Made by a program: the position numbers and the translations under genes
The notes under the pieces: generated by a model
Seen by the model: only the letters and a program-made list of their open reading frames with translations
Databases searched by the model: none
What the model was told of the DNA's origin: nothing
Shown here: one piece after another, positions 25,471-34,250 of the stretch
How positions within the stretch are numbered: the stretch's first letter is position 1
Layout of the letters: every line of letters begins with the position of its first letter
Source: an uncultured Eubacteriales bacterium
GTDB lineage: Bacteria > Bacillota > Clostridia > Oscillospirales > Acutalibacteraceae
Assembly: GCA_934489895.1 (NCBI GenBank)
Contig: CAKSST010000008.1
Span: 1-64,000, forward strand
Reading direction: 5' to 3'
Length of the DNA: 64,000 nucleotides

Positions 25471-25707
25471 ATGAGCAATAAAAATAAAATGTATCTAGGC
25501 ACTGATATGATAATGGAAATCATTTCAAATAGAGAACTTATGGTTGATGGCTGTAAAGGAGTAGCCGAATATGATGAAAACTTTATAAAGCTTAATGCCA
25601 AAAAGGGTACAGTTACGGTTTTTGGCGTCGATTTGGAGATTAAGTCTTATAACGAGGCAGCGTTGTTTATTGCAGGCAAAATTGAGCGCATTGAATTTTG
25701 TATGTAA
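25471..25707 (+). CDS. yqfC: Sporulation protein YqfC
   Basis: A 78-residue YabP/YqfC-type protein, with the family pattern NRELMVDGCKGVAEYDENFI, then strands with VTVFGVDLEI and ALFIAGKIERIEF. YqfC is a sigma-E-dependent mother-cell protein paired with YqfD. AAGGCAGG lies 8-15 nt upstream of ATG. It ends 12 nt before yqfD, the standard arrangement yqfC-yqfD-phoH-ybeY seen in Bacillus and clostridia. Confidence 0.92.
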   Translation: MSNKNKMYLGTDMIMEIISNRELMVDGCKGVAEYDENFIKLNAKKGTVTVFGVDLEIKSYNEAALFIAGKIERIEFCM

Positions 25708-25719
25708 AGGGGAAAAAAT

Positions 25720-26889
25720 ATGCTTTGGCTTTACAGATTTATTTGCGGTTATGTTTTGATTGCTATAAAAGGTGATTACTGCGAGAGGCTTATAAATAAA
25801 TTGGTAAAAAACCGCATATCGGTGTGGCATATTAAAAAGAAAAAAGGCGCAATACATGCTTGTGTTTTTGCGCGTGATTTTAAAAGGCTGCCGCAGTTTA
25901 AGGGAAGAACCGCTGTTAAAATACATATTATCAGCAAGACGGGAATGCCGTTTATTATAAAGAAATACAAGCACCGCCCGGGCATTGCTGTTGGTATTAT
26001 TGCTTTTTTTGTGATTATACATTTGCTGTCCGGCTATATATGGAATATTAAGGTTGAAGGTAATGACAGGATCAATGAACAAAGCATATTAGATTCGTGC
26101 CGCAGCATTGGTATTGCTGAGGGTGTGAGCGCAAAAAGCATCAACCCGCAAAATGCAAGGGTCGAGTTATTGTTGAAACAACAGGGGCTGTCCTGGGCGT
26201 CAGTAAATATTGAGGGCAGTTGCGCTACAGTCAATGTGCGAGAGTTTGAAAATCCTGAGAAAAAAGATGAAAAGCCGTGTAATTTAAAGTCTACAGTATC
26301 AGGGGTGGTGGTATCAACAAAGGTTACGAAGGGAGATGTGTGCGTTAAACCGGGCGATACGGTGATTGAGGGACAGTTATTAGTGAGCGGCGCGGTTACA
26401 CACGCTGACGGAAGTACGGAATTTGTAAAAAGCGAGGGAGAGGTTATTATTGAAACAACGCGTACCTTTGTCCAAACAATTGATTATGAGCAAACAGAAA
26501 TTATAAAAAACGGCAATGTAAAAACGCGTTGTGTTTTAAATATGTTTGGATTACAAATACCGTTATATTTAGGAGAAATTAAAGGCGATTACGAAAAGGA
26601 AATAAGTGTTAATAAAATAAGTGTAAACACAAACTATGCGCCAATATATATTATAAAGGCACGTTTTTTTCAAACTGAGGAAACAAGATATAAAATAGAC
26701 AAAGACAAGGCGGTACAAAAAGCGCAGGAAAATATTGAAAAAGAAATTTTAGGGATAAGCGGTTTTACAGCGGTTTCATATAAGGATGATATAACCGATA
26801 CAGACACAGGCATAACCTTAAAAAGAGATTATATCTGTCGTGAAAATGCCATTAAGGAAGATGTTTTGTTGATTGATACTTTTAATTAG
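25720..26889 (+). CDS. yqfD: Sporulation protein YqfD
   Basis: A 389-residue mother-cell sporulation protein required for forespore engulfment steps in Bacillus. Seen: an N-terminal domain with a CxxRLINKL-like segment (CERLINKLVKNRI), a membrane helix at about 87-107 (GIAVGIIAFFVIIHLLSGYIW), a POTRA-like start KVEGNDRINEQSIL, and a beta-rich domain with KGDVCVKPGDTVIEGQLLVS. AGGGGAA precedes ATG. The operon then meets a tandem repeat before phoH, which is unusual for this conserved gene string. Confidence 0.92.
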   Translation: MLWLYRFICGYVLIAIKGDYCERLINKLVKNRISVWHIKKKKGAIHACVFARDFKRLPQFKGRTAVKIHIISKTGMPFIIKKYKHRPGIAVGIIAFFVIIHLLSGYIWNIKVEGNDRINEQSILDSCRSIGIAEGVSAKSINPQNARVELLLKQQGLSWASVNIEGSCATVNVREFENPEKKDEKPCNLKSTVSGVVVSTKVTKGDVCVKPGDTVIEGQLLVSGAVTHADGSTEFVKSEGEVIIETTRTFVQTIDYEQTEIIKNGNVKTRCVLNMFGLQIPLYLGEIKGDYEKEISVNKISVNTNYAPIYIIKARFFQTEETRYKIDKDKAVQKAQENIEKEILGISGFTAVSYKDDITDTDTGITLKRDYICRENAIKEDVLLIDTFN

Positions 26890-26900
26890 CAGATTATTAT

Positions 26901-27232
26901 GTTATAATAACTTTAAACCGACGGCGGTGGAACGCCGCCGAAATGCCGCAGGCATTTGAAAACTTGCGTTTTCGTTCAAAAACATTGAATCACTAAATAC
27001 TGTCGCACTGCGGTGCGGCGACGGCTTTGCCGTTTCAAAGGCTGTCGCCTTTAGATTTATGATATAATAACTTTAAACCGACGGCGGTGGAACGCCGCCA
27101 AAATGCCGCAGGCATTTGAAAACTTGCGTTTTCGTTCAAAAACATTGAATCAAAAAACATTGTCGCACTGCGGTGCGACAACGGCTTTGCCGTTTTAAAG
27201 GCTGACGCCTTTAGATTTATGATATAATAACA
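26901..27232. repeat. Tandem 160-bp multi-hairpin element, two copies
   Basis: 26901-27060 and 27061-27220 are direct repeats with an exact 160-bp period and 10 mismatches (94% identity by count); the first 10 bases recur a third time at 27221. Each unit contains a string of small palindromes: GGCGG/CCGCC, AAATGCC/GGCATTT, GAAAAC/GTTTTC, TGTCGCAC/GTGCGRCR, ACGGC/GCCGT and AAAGGC/GCCTTT. The two changes in the fourth hairpin turn A-T pairs into G-T pairs, so RNA pairing is kept. Each unit boundary carries TGNTATAAT, an extended -10 box (26900-26908, 27060-27068, 27220-27228). No coding frame is seen. Confidence 0.9.
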
Positions 27233-27269
27233 AAGAATAAGCAAAATTGATGGTGAGGATGGTAAAAAG

Positions 27270-28256
27270 GTGTTTGAGCAGATAATTGATATTGATAATG
27301 TTGACCACATTGCGAGCCTTTTCGGCAACTATGATGAAAATGTTAAAACGGTTGAACAACATTACAGTGTAAAAGTTACCTCACAAAGCGGAAATATAAA
27401 GGTGAGCGGAGAACAGAACAGTGTACAAAAGGCATCAAGAACGCTTGACGGTATACTTATGCTTATAAAAAAAGGCGATGCTCTTACCGCGCAGAATATA
27501 GAATATATTATATCACTTGTTGATAACGGCGAGGACGGTCAGATATCTAAGTTGGCTGATGCAAACTGCATTTGTATAACCTCAAAGGGCAGACCTGTAA
27601 AGGCCAAAACTCTCGGTCAGCAAAAATATATTGATGCGATAAAAAACAATACAATAACCATAGGCGTGGGCCCTGCAGGTACAGGAAAAACCTACCTTGC
27701 GGTTGCACTTGCGGCAAACGAGTTCCGAGCAAAGAGGGTTAGCCGTATAATTTTGACCCGCCCTGCCGTTGAAGCCGGAGAAAAACTGGGTTTTTTACCC
27801 GGTGATTTACAGCAAAAGGTTGACCCGTATTTACGTCCGCTTTATGATGCTCTTGTGGAAATGATGGGAATGGAAAATTTTCACAGATGTCAGGAACGCG
27901 GTGATATTGAGGTTGCACCGCTTGCATATATGCGCGGCCGTACTCTTGACGATAGTTTTATTATTCTTGATGAGGCGCAGAATACTACATCTGAGCAGAT
28001 GAAAATGTTTTTAACCCGTCTTGGCTTCAATTCACGCGCGGTGGTTACGGGCGATGTTACGCAAATTGACCTGCCTGACGGCAAAAAATCGGGATTAAAG
28101 GAAGCGGTCAATGTTCTGAAGAACATTGATGATATAGCAATTATAAGGCTTAATGACCGTGACGTTGTTCGTCACCGTCTTGTACAGAAGATTATTAATG
28201 CATATAACGGTTATAAGGATAAAAAGGAAAATTTGCATGCAAAAAATAAAGGTTAA
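27270..28256 (+). CDS. phoH: PhoH family ATPase/RNA helicase-like protein
   Basis: GTG 27270 follows GTGAGGATGG. The 328-residue PhoH-like protein has an N-terminal KH-like part (about 1-100) and the ATPase with Walker A GVGPAGTGKTYLAV (about residues 131-144), TRPAVEAGEKLGFLPGDLQQK, Walker B IILDEAQNTT and TRLGFNSRAVVTGD. PhoH proteins are linked to RNA and rRNA handling together with YbeY, which is encoded next with a 20-nt overlap. Transcription must pass through or start in the 160-bp repeats upstream. Confidence 0.95.
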   Translation: MFEQIIDIDNVDHIASLFGNYDENVKTVEQHYSVKVTSQSGNIKVSGEQNSVQKASRTLDGILMLIKKGDALTAQNIEYIISLVDNGEDGQISKLADANCICITSKGRPVKAKTLGQQKYIDAIKNNTITIGVGPAGTGKTYLAVALAANEFRAKRVSRIILTRPAVEAGEKLGFLPGDLQQKVDPYLRPLYDALVEMMGMENFHRCQERGDIEVAPLAYMRGRTLDDSFIILDEAQNTTSEQMKMFLTRLGFNSRAVVTGDVTQIDLPDGKKSGLKEAVNVLKNIDDIAIIRLNDRDVVRHRLVQKIINAYNGYKDKKENLHAKNKG

Positions 28257-28710
28257 TATTGATGTTAATATAAATAATAAAATACCTTTTGGCACAAAAA
28301 GGCTTATTAAGCGCTCTTGCGCTGCAGCTCTTAAAAGTGAAGATTTTCTTGAAAATGCCGAGATTAACGTGAGCATCGTAAGCGAGAATGAGATACGAGG
28401 CTTAAACGGTGAGCACCGTAATATTGATAAGGTTACCGATGTTCTTAGTTTCCCGTTAGGCGAAAACGGAATTTATGATATCAATCCCGAAAACAACTGT
28501 TTTATGCTGGGCGATGTGGTTATATGCTTTGAGCGTGCCGCACAGCAGGCTGTTGAATTTTCTCATTCGCTTAAGAGAGAAATTTCTTTTTTAACGGTAC
28601 ACTCCATACTGCATTTGCTTGGATACGACCATGTCAACAGCGAGCAAGAAGAGCGTGAAATGATAAAAAAACAAAAGCAGATAATGTCTGCTTTGGGTAT
28701 TGAAAGATAA
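28237..28710 (+). CDS. ybeY: Endoribonuclease YbeY
   Basis: ATG 28237 is selected (AAAGGAAA 7 nt upstream), giving 157 residues and overlapping phoH by 20 nt; upstream in-frame starts lie deep inside phoH and lack ribosome sites. The zinc site HSILHLLGYDH (His-x3-His-x5-His) near residue 127 is intact, with TDVLSFPL and LGDVVIC before it. YbeY takes part in 16S rRNA 3' maturation and ribosome quality control. era follows after 18 nt. Confidence 0.95.
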   Translation: MQKIKVNIDVNINNKIPFGTKRLIKRSCAAALKSEDFLENAEINVSIVSENEIRGLNGEHRNIDKVTDVLSFPLGENGIYDINPENNCFMLGDVVICFERAAQQAVEFSHSLKREISFLTVHSILHLLGYDHVNSEQEEREMIKKQKQIMSALGIER

Positions 28711-28728
28711 AAAATACAAGGTGAAAAA

Positions 28729-29655
28729 ATGGAAAATATTAAAACAACATCGGCATTTATGACAATCGTAGGACGGCCCAATGTGGGCAAGTCTTCGTTT
28801 ATGAATGCAGTTTTGGGATGTAAGGTTGCTATTGTTTCCGAAAAACCGCAGACCACTCGCACACGTATTATGGGTGTTTATAACAAGGATGAGGCTCAGC
28901 TTGTTTACATAGATACTCCCGGCTTTCATAAGCCGGGAACAGAGCTTGGCAAAATAATGATAAAAGCTGTCAACAGCGGTTTGACCGAAGTTGACGGTGT
29001 AACTATGATTGTTGATGCTGCCCCGGGGTTTAAGTATGATTATGATAATCCGCCCGCGGCTGAGCTTGCGCTTATAAAAGAAATTGGGCAAAAAAAACTT
29101 AAAGCTGTACTTGGCATTAATAAAATTGATTTGCTTGTCAAAAAGGACGAGCTTCTCAAAATTATTATGATGTATTCAAGGCTTTACGATTTTGAGGCTG
29201 TTGTTCCGTTTTCAGCAAAGACGGGGGACAATATTGATGTACTTGTGCAGGAACAGTTAAAATTCTGCAAGCCATCGGTACATTATTTCCCGCCCGATGA
29301 GATAACCGACCAGCCTGAAAGAGTAATGGCGGCAGAAATTATAAGAGAAAAACTGCTGCGCCTTTTGAGCAAAGAAGTTCCGCACGGCATTGCCATTGAT
29401 GTTGAAAAATTTGTTGAGAATGATACCAAGGACGGTCCTATGGTTAATATTGAAGCCGTTATTTACTGTGAAAAAGATAGTCATAAAGGAATTATTATCG
29501 GAAAAAGCGGCAGTATGCTTAAACGCGTCGGCAGTTATGCGCGACAGGATTTAGAGGATTTTTTTGGTATACAGTGCTGTGTTAAGCTGTGGGTAAAGGT
29601 TAAAGAAAACTGGCGCAACCGTGCAGGACTGATACACTCTTTCGGACTTGACTGA
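28729..29655 (+). CDS. era: GTPase Era
   Basis: A 308-residue GTPase needed for 30S assembly; it binds the 16S 3' end. G1 GRPNVGKSS (about 14-22), G2 region TTRTRIMG, G3 DTPGFHKP, G4 NKID, G5 SAKTGDN, then a C-terminal KH domain with GIIIGKSGSMLKRVG. All elements are present and length is normal. AAGGTG precedes ATG. Functionally coupled to the preceding ybeY. Confidence 0.97.
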   Translation: MENIKTTSAFMTIVGRPNVGKSSFMNAVLGCKVAIVSEKPQTTRTRIMGVYNKDEAQLVYIDTPGFHKPGTELGKIMIKAVNSGLTEVDGVTMIVDAAPGFKYDYDNPPAAELALIKEIGQKKLKAVLGINKIDLLVKKDELLKIIMMYSRLYDFEAVVPFSAKTGDNIDVLVQEQLKFCKPSVHYFPPDEITDQPERVMAAEIIREKLLRLLSKEVPHGIAIDVEKFVENDTKDGPMVNIEAVIYCEKDSHKGIIIGKSGSMLKRVGSYARQDLEDFFGIQCCVKLWVKVKENWRNRAGLIHSFGLD

Positions 29656-29676
29656 TTTTTCCTATAATATGTTTTG

Positions 29677-29702
29677 ACCCGCAGGAAAAAATATCTGTGG
29701 GT
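29677..29702 (+). promoter_or_regulatory. Hairpin covering the yqzL ribosome site
   Basis: ACCCGCAG (29677-29684) pairs with CTGTGGGT (29695-29702; one G-T pair). The 3' arm contains the GTGGGTGAT that would serve as ribosome site for ATG 29710, so translation of yqzL may be structure-controlled. It has no U tract, so it is not a terminator. Confidence 0.45.
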
Positions 29703-29709
29703 GATATTT

Positions 29710-29877
29710 ATGAAAAAGAACTGCGCAGCTTGGAATGCTTTTTATAAAGATGGCAGTGTTGCAACCTATTTGTTGTACAAGGCTTGCAGTACGTTAAACG
29801 GCTGTGACGGTAACGGGGGACACCTTAATGAAAATGAACGTGAAAGGCTTGGTAATACGTCAGACTCACGTGGGTGA
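29710..29877 (+). CDS. YqzL-like small protein
   Basis: ATG 29710 gives 55 residues. The first 25 carry AWNAFYKDGSVATYLLYKA, matching the W-x-x-F-x-x-(S/D)-G-x-x-x-x-Y-L-L-x-K pattern of YqzL, a small protein of unknown function encoded between era and recO in Bacillus. Position here is identical. The C-terminal half is polar and overlaps recO by 50 nt in another frame, so it is constrained by recO. Tight overlap implies translational coupling. Confidence 0.72.
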   Translation: MKKNCAAWNAFYKDGSVATYLLYKACSTLNGCDGNGGHLNENERERLGNTSDSRG

Positions 29878-30565
29878 TTATGACCGCGCGGTTTCTATTT
29901 TAACGCACGAGCACGGTATTGTTAAAGCCTTTGCAAACGGTGCGCGACGTCTGAAAAGCAGAAAAATGTCCTCTACTGGATTACTCTGCTATGCTGAATT
30001 TTCACTGTCAAAAACAAAGGATACATATAAAATTGATGAAGCGTCACCTATAAGTATTTTTTACGGATTGCGTTTCGATATAGAGGCGCTTTCTCTTGCT
30101 GAATATTTTTGTGAGCTGTGCCAGACTTTTGTTGAAGAAGAATATACAACCGACGATTATTTGCCGCTTATATTAAACTCGCTTGCTTTTTTGGAAAATA
30201 AAAAGCGGCCATTACGTCTTATAAAAGCGGTGACTGAATTGCGGCTGTTGACGGCGTCTGGATATATGCCTGACCTGTCGGGCTGTGATTGCGGTAATGG
30301 CGCGCCATTTAAATTTGATATTGAAAACGGCATTTTATGCTGTAATGATTGTATTGAACCTGACGCAAGGCAGGTTATTACGCTGAACAATACCGTTGTA
30401 ACGGCGATGAGGTTTATAACATCTTGTCCGTTTGAAAAATTATATAATTTTACTTTGCCTGATAATGATTTGGAATTGCTTGTATATACTTGTGAGCAGT
30501 ATGTGTTGGCAAGGGCAGAGCACAACTTAAAAAGCCTGCAATTTTATAACAGTATAAGGATTTGA
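29828..30565 (+). CDS. recO: DNA repair protein RecO
   Basis: ATG 29828 is preferred, 7 nt after GGGGGA. The 245-residue protein has the N-terminal OB fold with VKGLVIRQTHVGDYDRAVSI, the helical part, and a zinc motif with C-x-C (CDCGNG) and CCNDC in the C-terminal half. RecO anneals ssDNA and loads RecA with RecR. It overlaps yqzL upstream, and mutS2 begins 8 nt downstream. Length normal. Confidence 0.93.
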   Translation: MKMNVKGLVIRQTHVGDYDRAVSILTHEHGIVKAFANGARRLKSRKMSSTGLLCYAEFSLSKTKDTYKIDEASPISIFYGLRFDIEALSLAEYFCELCQTFVEEEYTTDDYLPLILNSLAFLENKKRPLRLIKAVTELRLLTASGYMPDLSGCDCGNGAPFKFDIENGILCCNDCIEPDARQVITLNNTVVTAMRFITSCPFEKLYNFTLPDNDLELLVYTCEQYVLARAEHNLKSLQFYNSIRI

Positions 30566-30573
30566 TATGTTAT

Positions 30574-32955
30574 ATGGTCTATGATGCTAAAAAATATGCA
30601 AATGTGCTTGAGCTTAATAAAGTATTAGAACTGCTGCGCGGACAAACAACCACCGAAAGTGCCGCGGCGGCTACTTATGATATTGTACCTTGCTTTGATT
30701 TTGAGCAGACCAAAACACTTTTGAGTGATACGGATAACGCGTATTTGCTTCTGCTTAAGTACTCTCCTCCCGGGTTTTCGGGTGCGCACAATGTTGCGCC
30801 TTTGGTATCGCAGGCTGATGCGGGTTTGGTATTATCAAAGCAAGAGCTTTTGAATATTGCGCATACATTAAAGGTTGTGCGTATAATGCGCGAGTGGCGC
30901 GATAATCTTGATAACAATGATACAATGCCGCTTGACAGGCTGTTTTTTATGCTTTGCCCCAACCGTTATTTAGAGGAAAAGCTATTATTTTGCATAAAAA
31001 ATGCTGACGAGCTTAACGATAGCGCGTCAGAAAGGCTGTTTTCAATAAGACGTAAAATAAAGAATGCCGAAAATAATATACGAGCAAAGCTTGATAAAAT
31101 ACTGCGTTCAAGCGATGCGAGCAAGGTTTTACAGGACACAATTATTACCCAGCGTGACGGACGTTTTGTTGTGCCCGTAAAATATGAATATAAGTCACAG
31201 CTTCCCGGTCTAGTGCACGGCTCGTCAACATCAGGTGCAACCTTGTTTATTGAGCCTATGGCTGTCGTTGAAATTAATAATGAACTTAAAGCTTTACAGT
31301 CCGAGCAGGAAGAGGAAATAGCCCGCATTTTAGCAGAGCTGTCAAGTGAATGCGCGGGATTTGCTGAGCAAATAAGCCTTTCCTGCAAGGCAGTTTGTGA
31401 GCTGGATTTAATTTTTGCAAAAGCGCGTCTTGGCATAAAAATGAAAGCGTCAATACCTAATATTAATGATGAGGGAATTATAAGCCTTATTAATGCACGC
31501 CATCCTTTGATTGACGAGCATCGTGTTGTGCCAATTTCTGTTGATATTGGACGAGAATATGACTCGCTTATAATTACGGGACCTAACACGGGCGGTAAAA
31601 CCGTAACCTTAAAAACAATAGGTCTTTTGCATATGATGGCTATGTGCGGGCTTATGATTCCCGCAAAAGAAAACAGTCAGCTTGCTGTATTTGACCGCAT
31701 TTTTGCGGATATTGGTGATGAGCAGAGCATCGAGCAGTCACTTTCAACATTCTCGTCACACATAACAAATATTGTACGCATACTTGAACAGGTTAATTAT
31801 AACAGTCTTGTATTGCTTGACGAGCTTGGCGCGGGAACCGACCCCATTGAAGGTGCCGCTTTAGCAAAAGCAATTTTAATTACATTGAAAGATAAAGGCG
31901 CAAAAATTGCGGCAACCACACACTATGCAGAGCTTAAAACCTATGCGCTGGAAACCGAGCGTGTTCAAAACGCAGGCTGTGAGTTTGATGTTCAAACCTT
32001 ACGGCCTACATACCGCATTATATCGGGTGTTCCCGGCATGTCAAATGCATTTGCCATTTCTTCGCGGCTTGGTGTGCCAAGAGAGGTTGTAAACCTTGCT
32101 GATAGTATGTTAAGCGATGAGCAAAAGCGTTTTGAAAGTATAGTTGCATCCCTTGACGACGCAAGAAAACAAGCTGAAGCCGACAGGGAAGAAGCAAGGA
32201 AAATCCGTGCGCAACTTGAAAGCGAAAAGGCTGCCAACAGCCGTAAAAGCGCAGAGATTGTCGCTAAAACCGACAAAGTGATGGAAAACGCAAGACAGCA
32301 GGCAGAGCTGATTATTGAAAAAACACGTCAGGAATCAAACCGCCTTTTAGATGAGCTTAACAAATTAAAGAAGCAGTTTAACCGCAAAAATTCTGCAGAG
32401 GTGCTTTCAAAGGCGCGCTCGTTGGAAAAGAATGCTTTTAATTCTGTGCCTAAAGCCAACAAGGTTGATTATAAAAATATGCCTGAGCTTGACCGTCCCA
32501 TTAAGGAGGGGGACACAGTGTATTTGCCTGCGTTCAGCTCACAAGCTACGGTTGAAGAGGTTTCTGACGGATCAAAAAATATAACTGTTTCTTTTGGCAC
32601 TGCAAGAATGCGCGTTTCAAAAGACGCTGTTTGCCTTATTGAAGGCCAAGAGGAAGAAAAAACTGTTCAGAAAAAAGTGTCAGGTGTTACCGGAAAGGCT
32701 AAAGACGGCGCTGCAAGCGAGCTTGATATGCGCGGTCTTTCCTGCGACGAGGGCATTTATTTACTTGACGTATATATCGACTCGGTAGTACTTGCAAAGC
32801 TTGATACTGTAACGATTATACACGGCAAGGGAACGGGTGTGCTGCGTGACGCTGTACGACGCCATTTAAGAAAGCATAAGGCGGTTGAATCTATACGCCC
32901 GGGTACTTATGGCGAGGGCGAGGACGGCGTGACGGTTGTTAAAATGAAAAAATAA
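30574..32955 (+). CDS. mutS2: MutS2, endonuclease/ribosome rescue ATPase
   Basis: ATG 30574 lies 12 nt after AAGGAT; the in-frame TTG at 30562 abuts that site and is less likely. The 793-residue protein has the MutS core and clamp, Walker A GPNTGGKT, LLDELGAGTDPIEGAAL, a long coiled coil (about 510-640) and a C-terminal Smr domain with DMRGLSCDEG and HGKGTGVLR. No mismatch-recognition domain is present, as expected for MutS2. Known roles are limiting recombination and, in Bacillus, splitting collided ribosomes. Fits the surrounding ribosome and repair genes. Confidence 0.96.
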   Translation: MVYDAKKYANVLELNKVLELLRGQTTTESAAAATYDIVPCFDFEQTKTLLSDTDNAYLLLLKYSPPGFSGAHNVAPLVSQADAGLVLSKQELLNIAHTLKVVRIMREWRDNLDNNDTMPLDRLFFMLCPNRYLEEKLLFCIKNADELNDSASERLFSIRRKIKNAENNIRAKLDKILRSSDASKVLQDTIITQRDGRFVVPVKYEYKSQLPGLVHGSSTSGATLFIEPMAVVEINNELKALQSEQEEEIARILAELSSECAGFAEQISLSCKAVCELDLIFAKARLGIKMKASIPNINDEGIISLINARHPLIDEHRVVPISVDIGREYDSLIITGPNTGGKTVTLKTIGLLHMMAMCGLMIPAKENSQLAVFDRIFADIGDEQSIEQSLSTFSSHITNIVRILEQVNYNSLVLLDELGAGTDPIEGAALAKAILITLKDKGAKIAATTHYAELKTYALETERVQNAGCEFDVQTLRPTYRIISGVPGMSNAFAISSRLGVPREVVNLADSMLSDEQKRFESIVASLDDARKQAEADREEARKIRAQLESEKAANSRKSAEIVAKTDKVMENARQQAELIIEKTRQESNRLLDELNKLKKQFNRKNSAEVLSKARSLEKNAFNSVPKANKVDYKNMPELDRPIKEGDTVYLPAFSSQATVEEVSDGSKNITVSFGTARMRVSKDAVCLIEGQEEEKTVQKKVSGVTGKAKDGAASELDMRGLSCDEGIYLLDVYIDSVVLAKLDTVTIIHGKGTGVLRDAVRRHLRKHKAVESIRPGTYGEGEDGVTVVKMKK

Positions 32956-32985
32956 AAAAATCCACCGATTATTCGGTGGATTTTT
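32954..32985. terminator. Bidirectional terminator, mutS2/lysC
   Basis: ATCCACCGA pairs with TCGGTGGAT around TTAT, flanked by A and T runs, between two convergent genes. Confidence 0.92.
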
Positions 32986-32996
32986 GGTTTTATTTA

Positions 32997-34205
32997 TTAA
33001 TCTATAAATGCATCGTGTACTGCGTTGAGAGCTTTTTGTGCGTGCTCTGCATCGATTAGTACGGAAATTTTAATTTCGCTTGTGGAAATCATCTGAATGT
33101 TTACTCCAGCATCATAAAGAGCACCGAACATTTTGGAAGCAACACCGGGATGGGTTTCCATACCTGCGCCTACAACTGAAAGCTTGCAGATGTTGGAGTC
33201 CTGAGAAACATTTTCATATTTAAGAACATCTTTGAGCTCGTCAATAGCAGCCATTGCATCGTCTGCCTGATCCTTTGAAACGGTAAAGGCAATATCCTTT
33301 GTGCCGTTGCGGCCTACTGACTGAAGAATGATGTCAACATTTGCATTTTTCTTTGCAAGCTTTTCAAAAAGCTTATATGCTACTCCGGGGGTGTCCTTGA
33401 GGCCTGTTAATGATATACGGCAGATTTTATCATCAAGCGCTACGCCTTTAATAAGAGTTTTTTCCATATTAGTTATCTCCTTTACAATTGTTCCTGGTTT
33501 GGGGTCAATGCTCGACAGAACCTCAAGCTCTACGCAGAATTTTTTAGCCATTTCAACTGAACGGTTGTTGAGAACCTGTGCGCCTAATGTTGCAAGCTCA
33601 AGCATTTCGTCATAAGTGATTTCAGTAAGCTTTTTTGCGTTTTTAACTTTGCGTGGGTCCGCGGTGTAAACACCGTCAACGTCAGTATAAATCTGGCAGC
33701 AGTCAGCCTTTAATGCGGCAGCCAAAGCAACGGCGCTTGTGTCAGAGCCGCCTCTGCCCAAAGTGGTGATGTCCTGATTATCGCATATACCTTGGAAGCC
33801 TGCAACGATTACGATTTTTTTCTGAGCAAGTTCTGAATTTATGCGGTCGGCTTTGATTTTGCGGATACGTGCGGCTGAATATGCAGAGTTTGTGTTAAAA
33901 CCTGCCTGCCAGCCTAAGAGCGAAATTGCGGGGCAGCCGATTTTCTGGATTGCCATTGAGAGCAGGGAAGCAGAAATTTGCTCGCCCGCGGAGAGCAACA
34001 TATCCATTTCACGCTTTGAGTTACCGTTGGGGTTAATCTCAAGAGCTTTGTCAATGAGGTCATCGGTTGTGTCACCCTGTGCGGAAACAACTACAACTAC
34101 ATCGTTACCTGCAAGGTAATCTTTAGTTATGATGTTTGCAACCCTGAAAACGCACTCGGCATTTTTAACAGAGCTTCCGCCGAATTTTTTTACTATAAGA
34201 GCCAT
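32997..34205 (-). CDS. lysC: Aspartate kinase
   Basis: ATG 34205 follows AGGAGG; an in-frame upstream ATG at 34232 would place that site inside the gene. The 402-residue enzyme phosphorylates aspartate, opening the Lys/DAP, Thr and Met pathways. Seen: ALIVKKFGGSSV at the start, VVSAQGDTTDDLI, the GFQGICDNQDITTLGRGGSDTSA segment split across the active site, DVDGVYTADPR, and two C-terminal ACT domains that bind the feedback amino acid. Third gene of an ACT-hom-lysC operon, 45 nt after hom. Confidence 0.97.
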   Translation of the reverse strand: MALIVKKFGGSSVKNAECVFRVANIITKDYLAGNDVVVVVSAQGDTTDDLIDKALEINPNGNSKREMDMLLSAGEQISASLLSMAIQKIGCPAISLLGWQAGFNTNSAYSAARIRKIKADRINSELAQKKIVIVAGFQGICDNQDITTLGRGGSDTSAVALAAALKADCCQIYTDVDGVYTADPRKVKNAKKLTEITYDEMLELATLGAQVLNNRSVEMAKKFCVELEVLSSIDPKPGTIVKEITNMEKTLIKGVALDDKICRISLTGLKDTPGVAYKLFEKLAKKNANVDIILQSVGRNGTKDIAFTVSKDQADDAMAAIDELKDVLKYENVSQDSNICKLSVVGAGMETHPGVASKMFGALYDAGVNIQMISTSEIKISVLIDAEHAQKALNAVHDAFID

Positions 34206-34250
34206 ATTTAATTCCTCCTGATAAGGCTTCAATAATACTTATAATATTAA

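Noticed and set aside
26901..27232. CRISPR array
   Set aside because: The two repeats are 160 bp, adjacent without spacers, and internally multi-palindromic; no cas gene is near.
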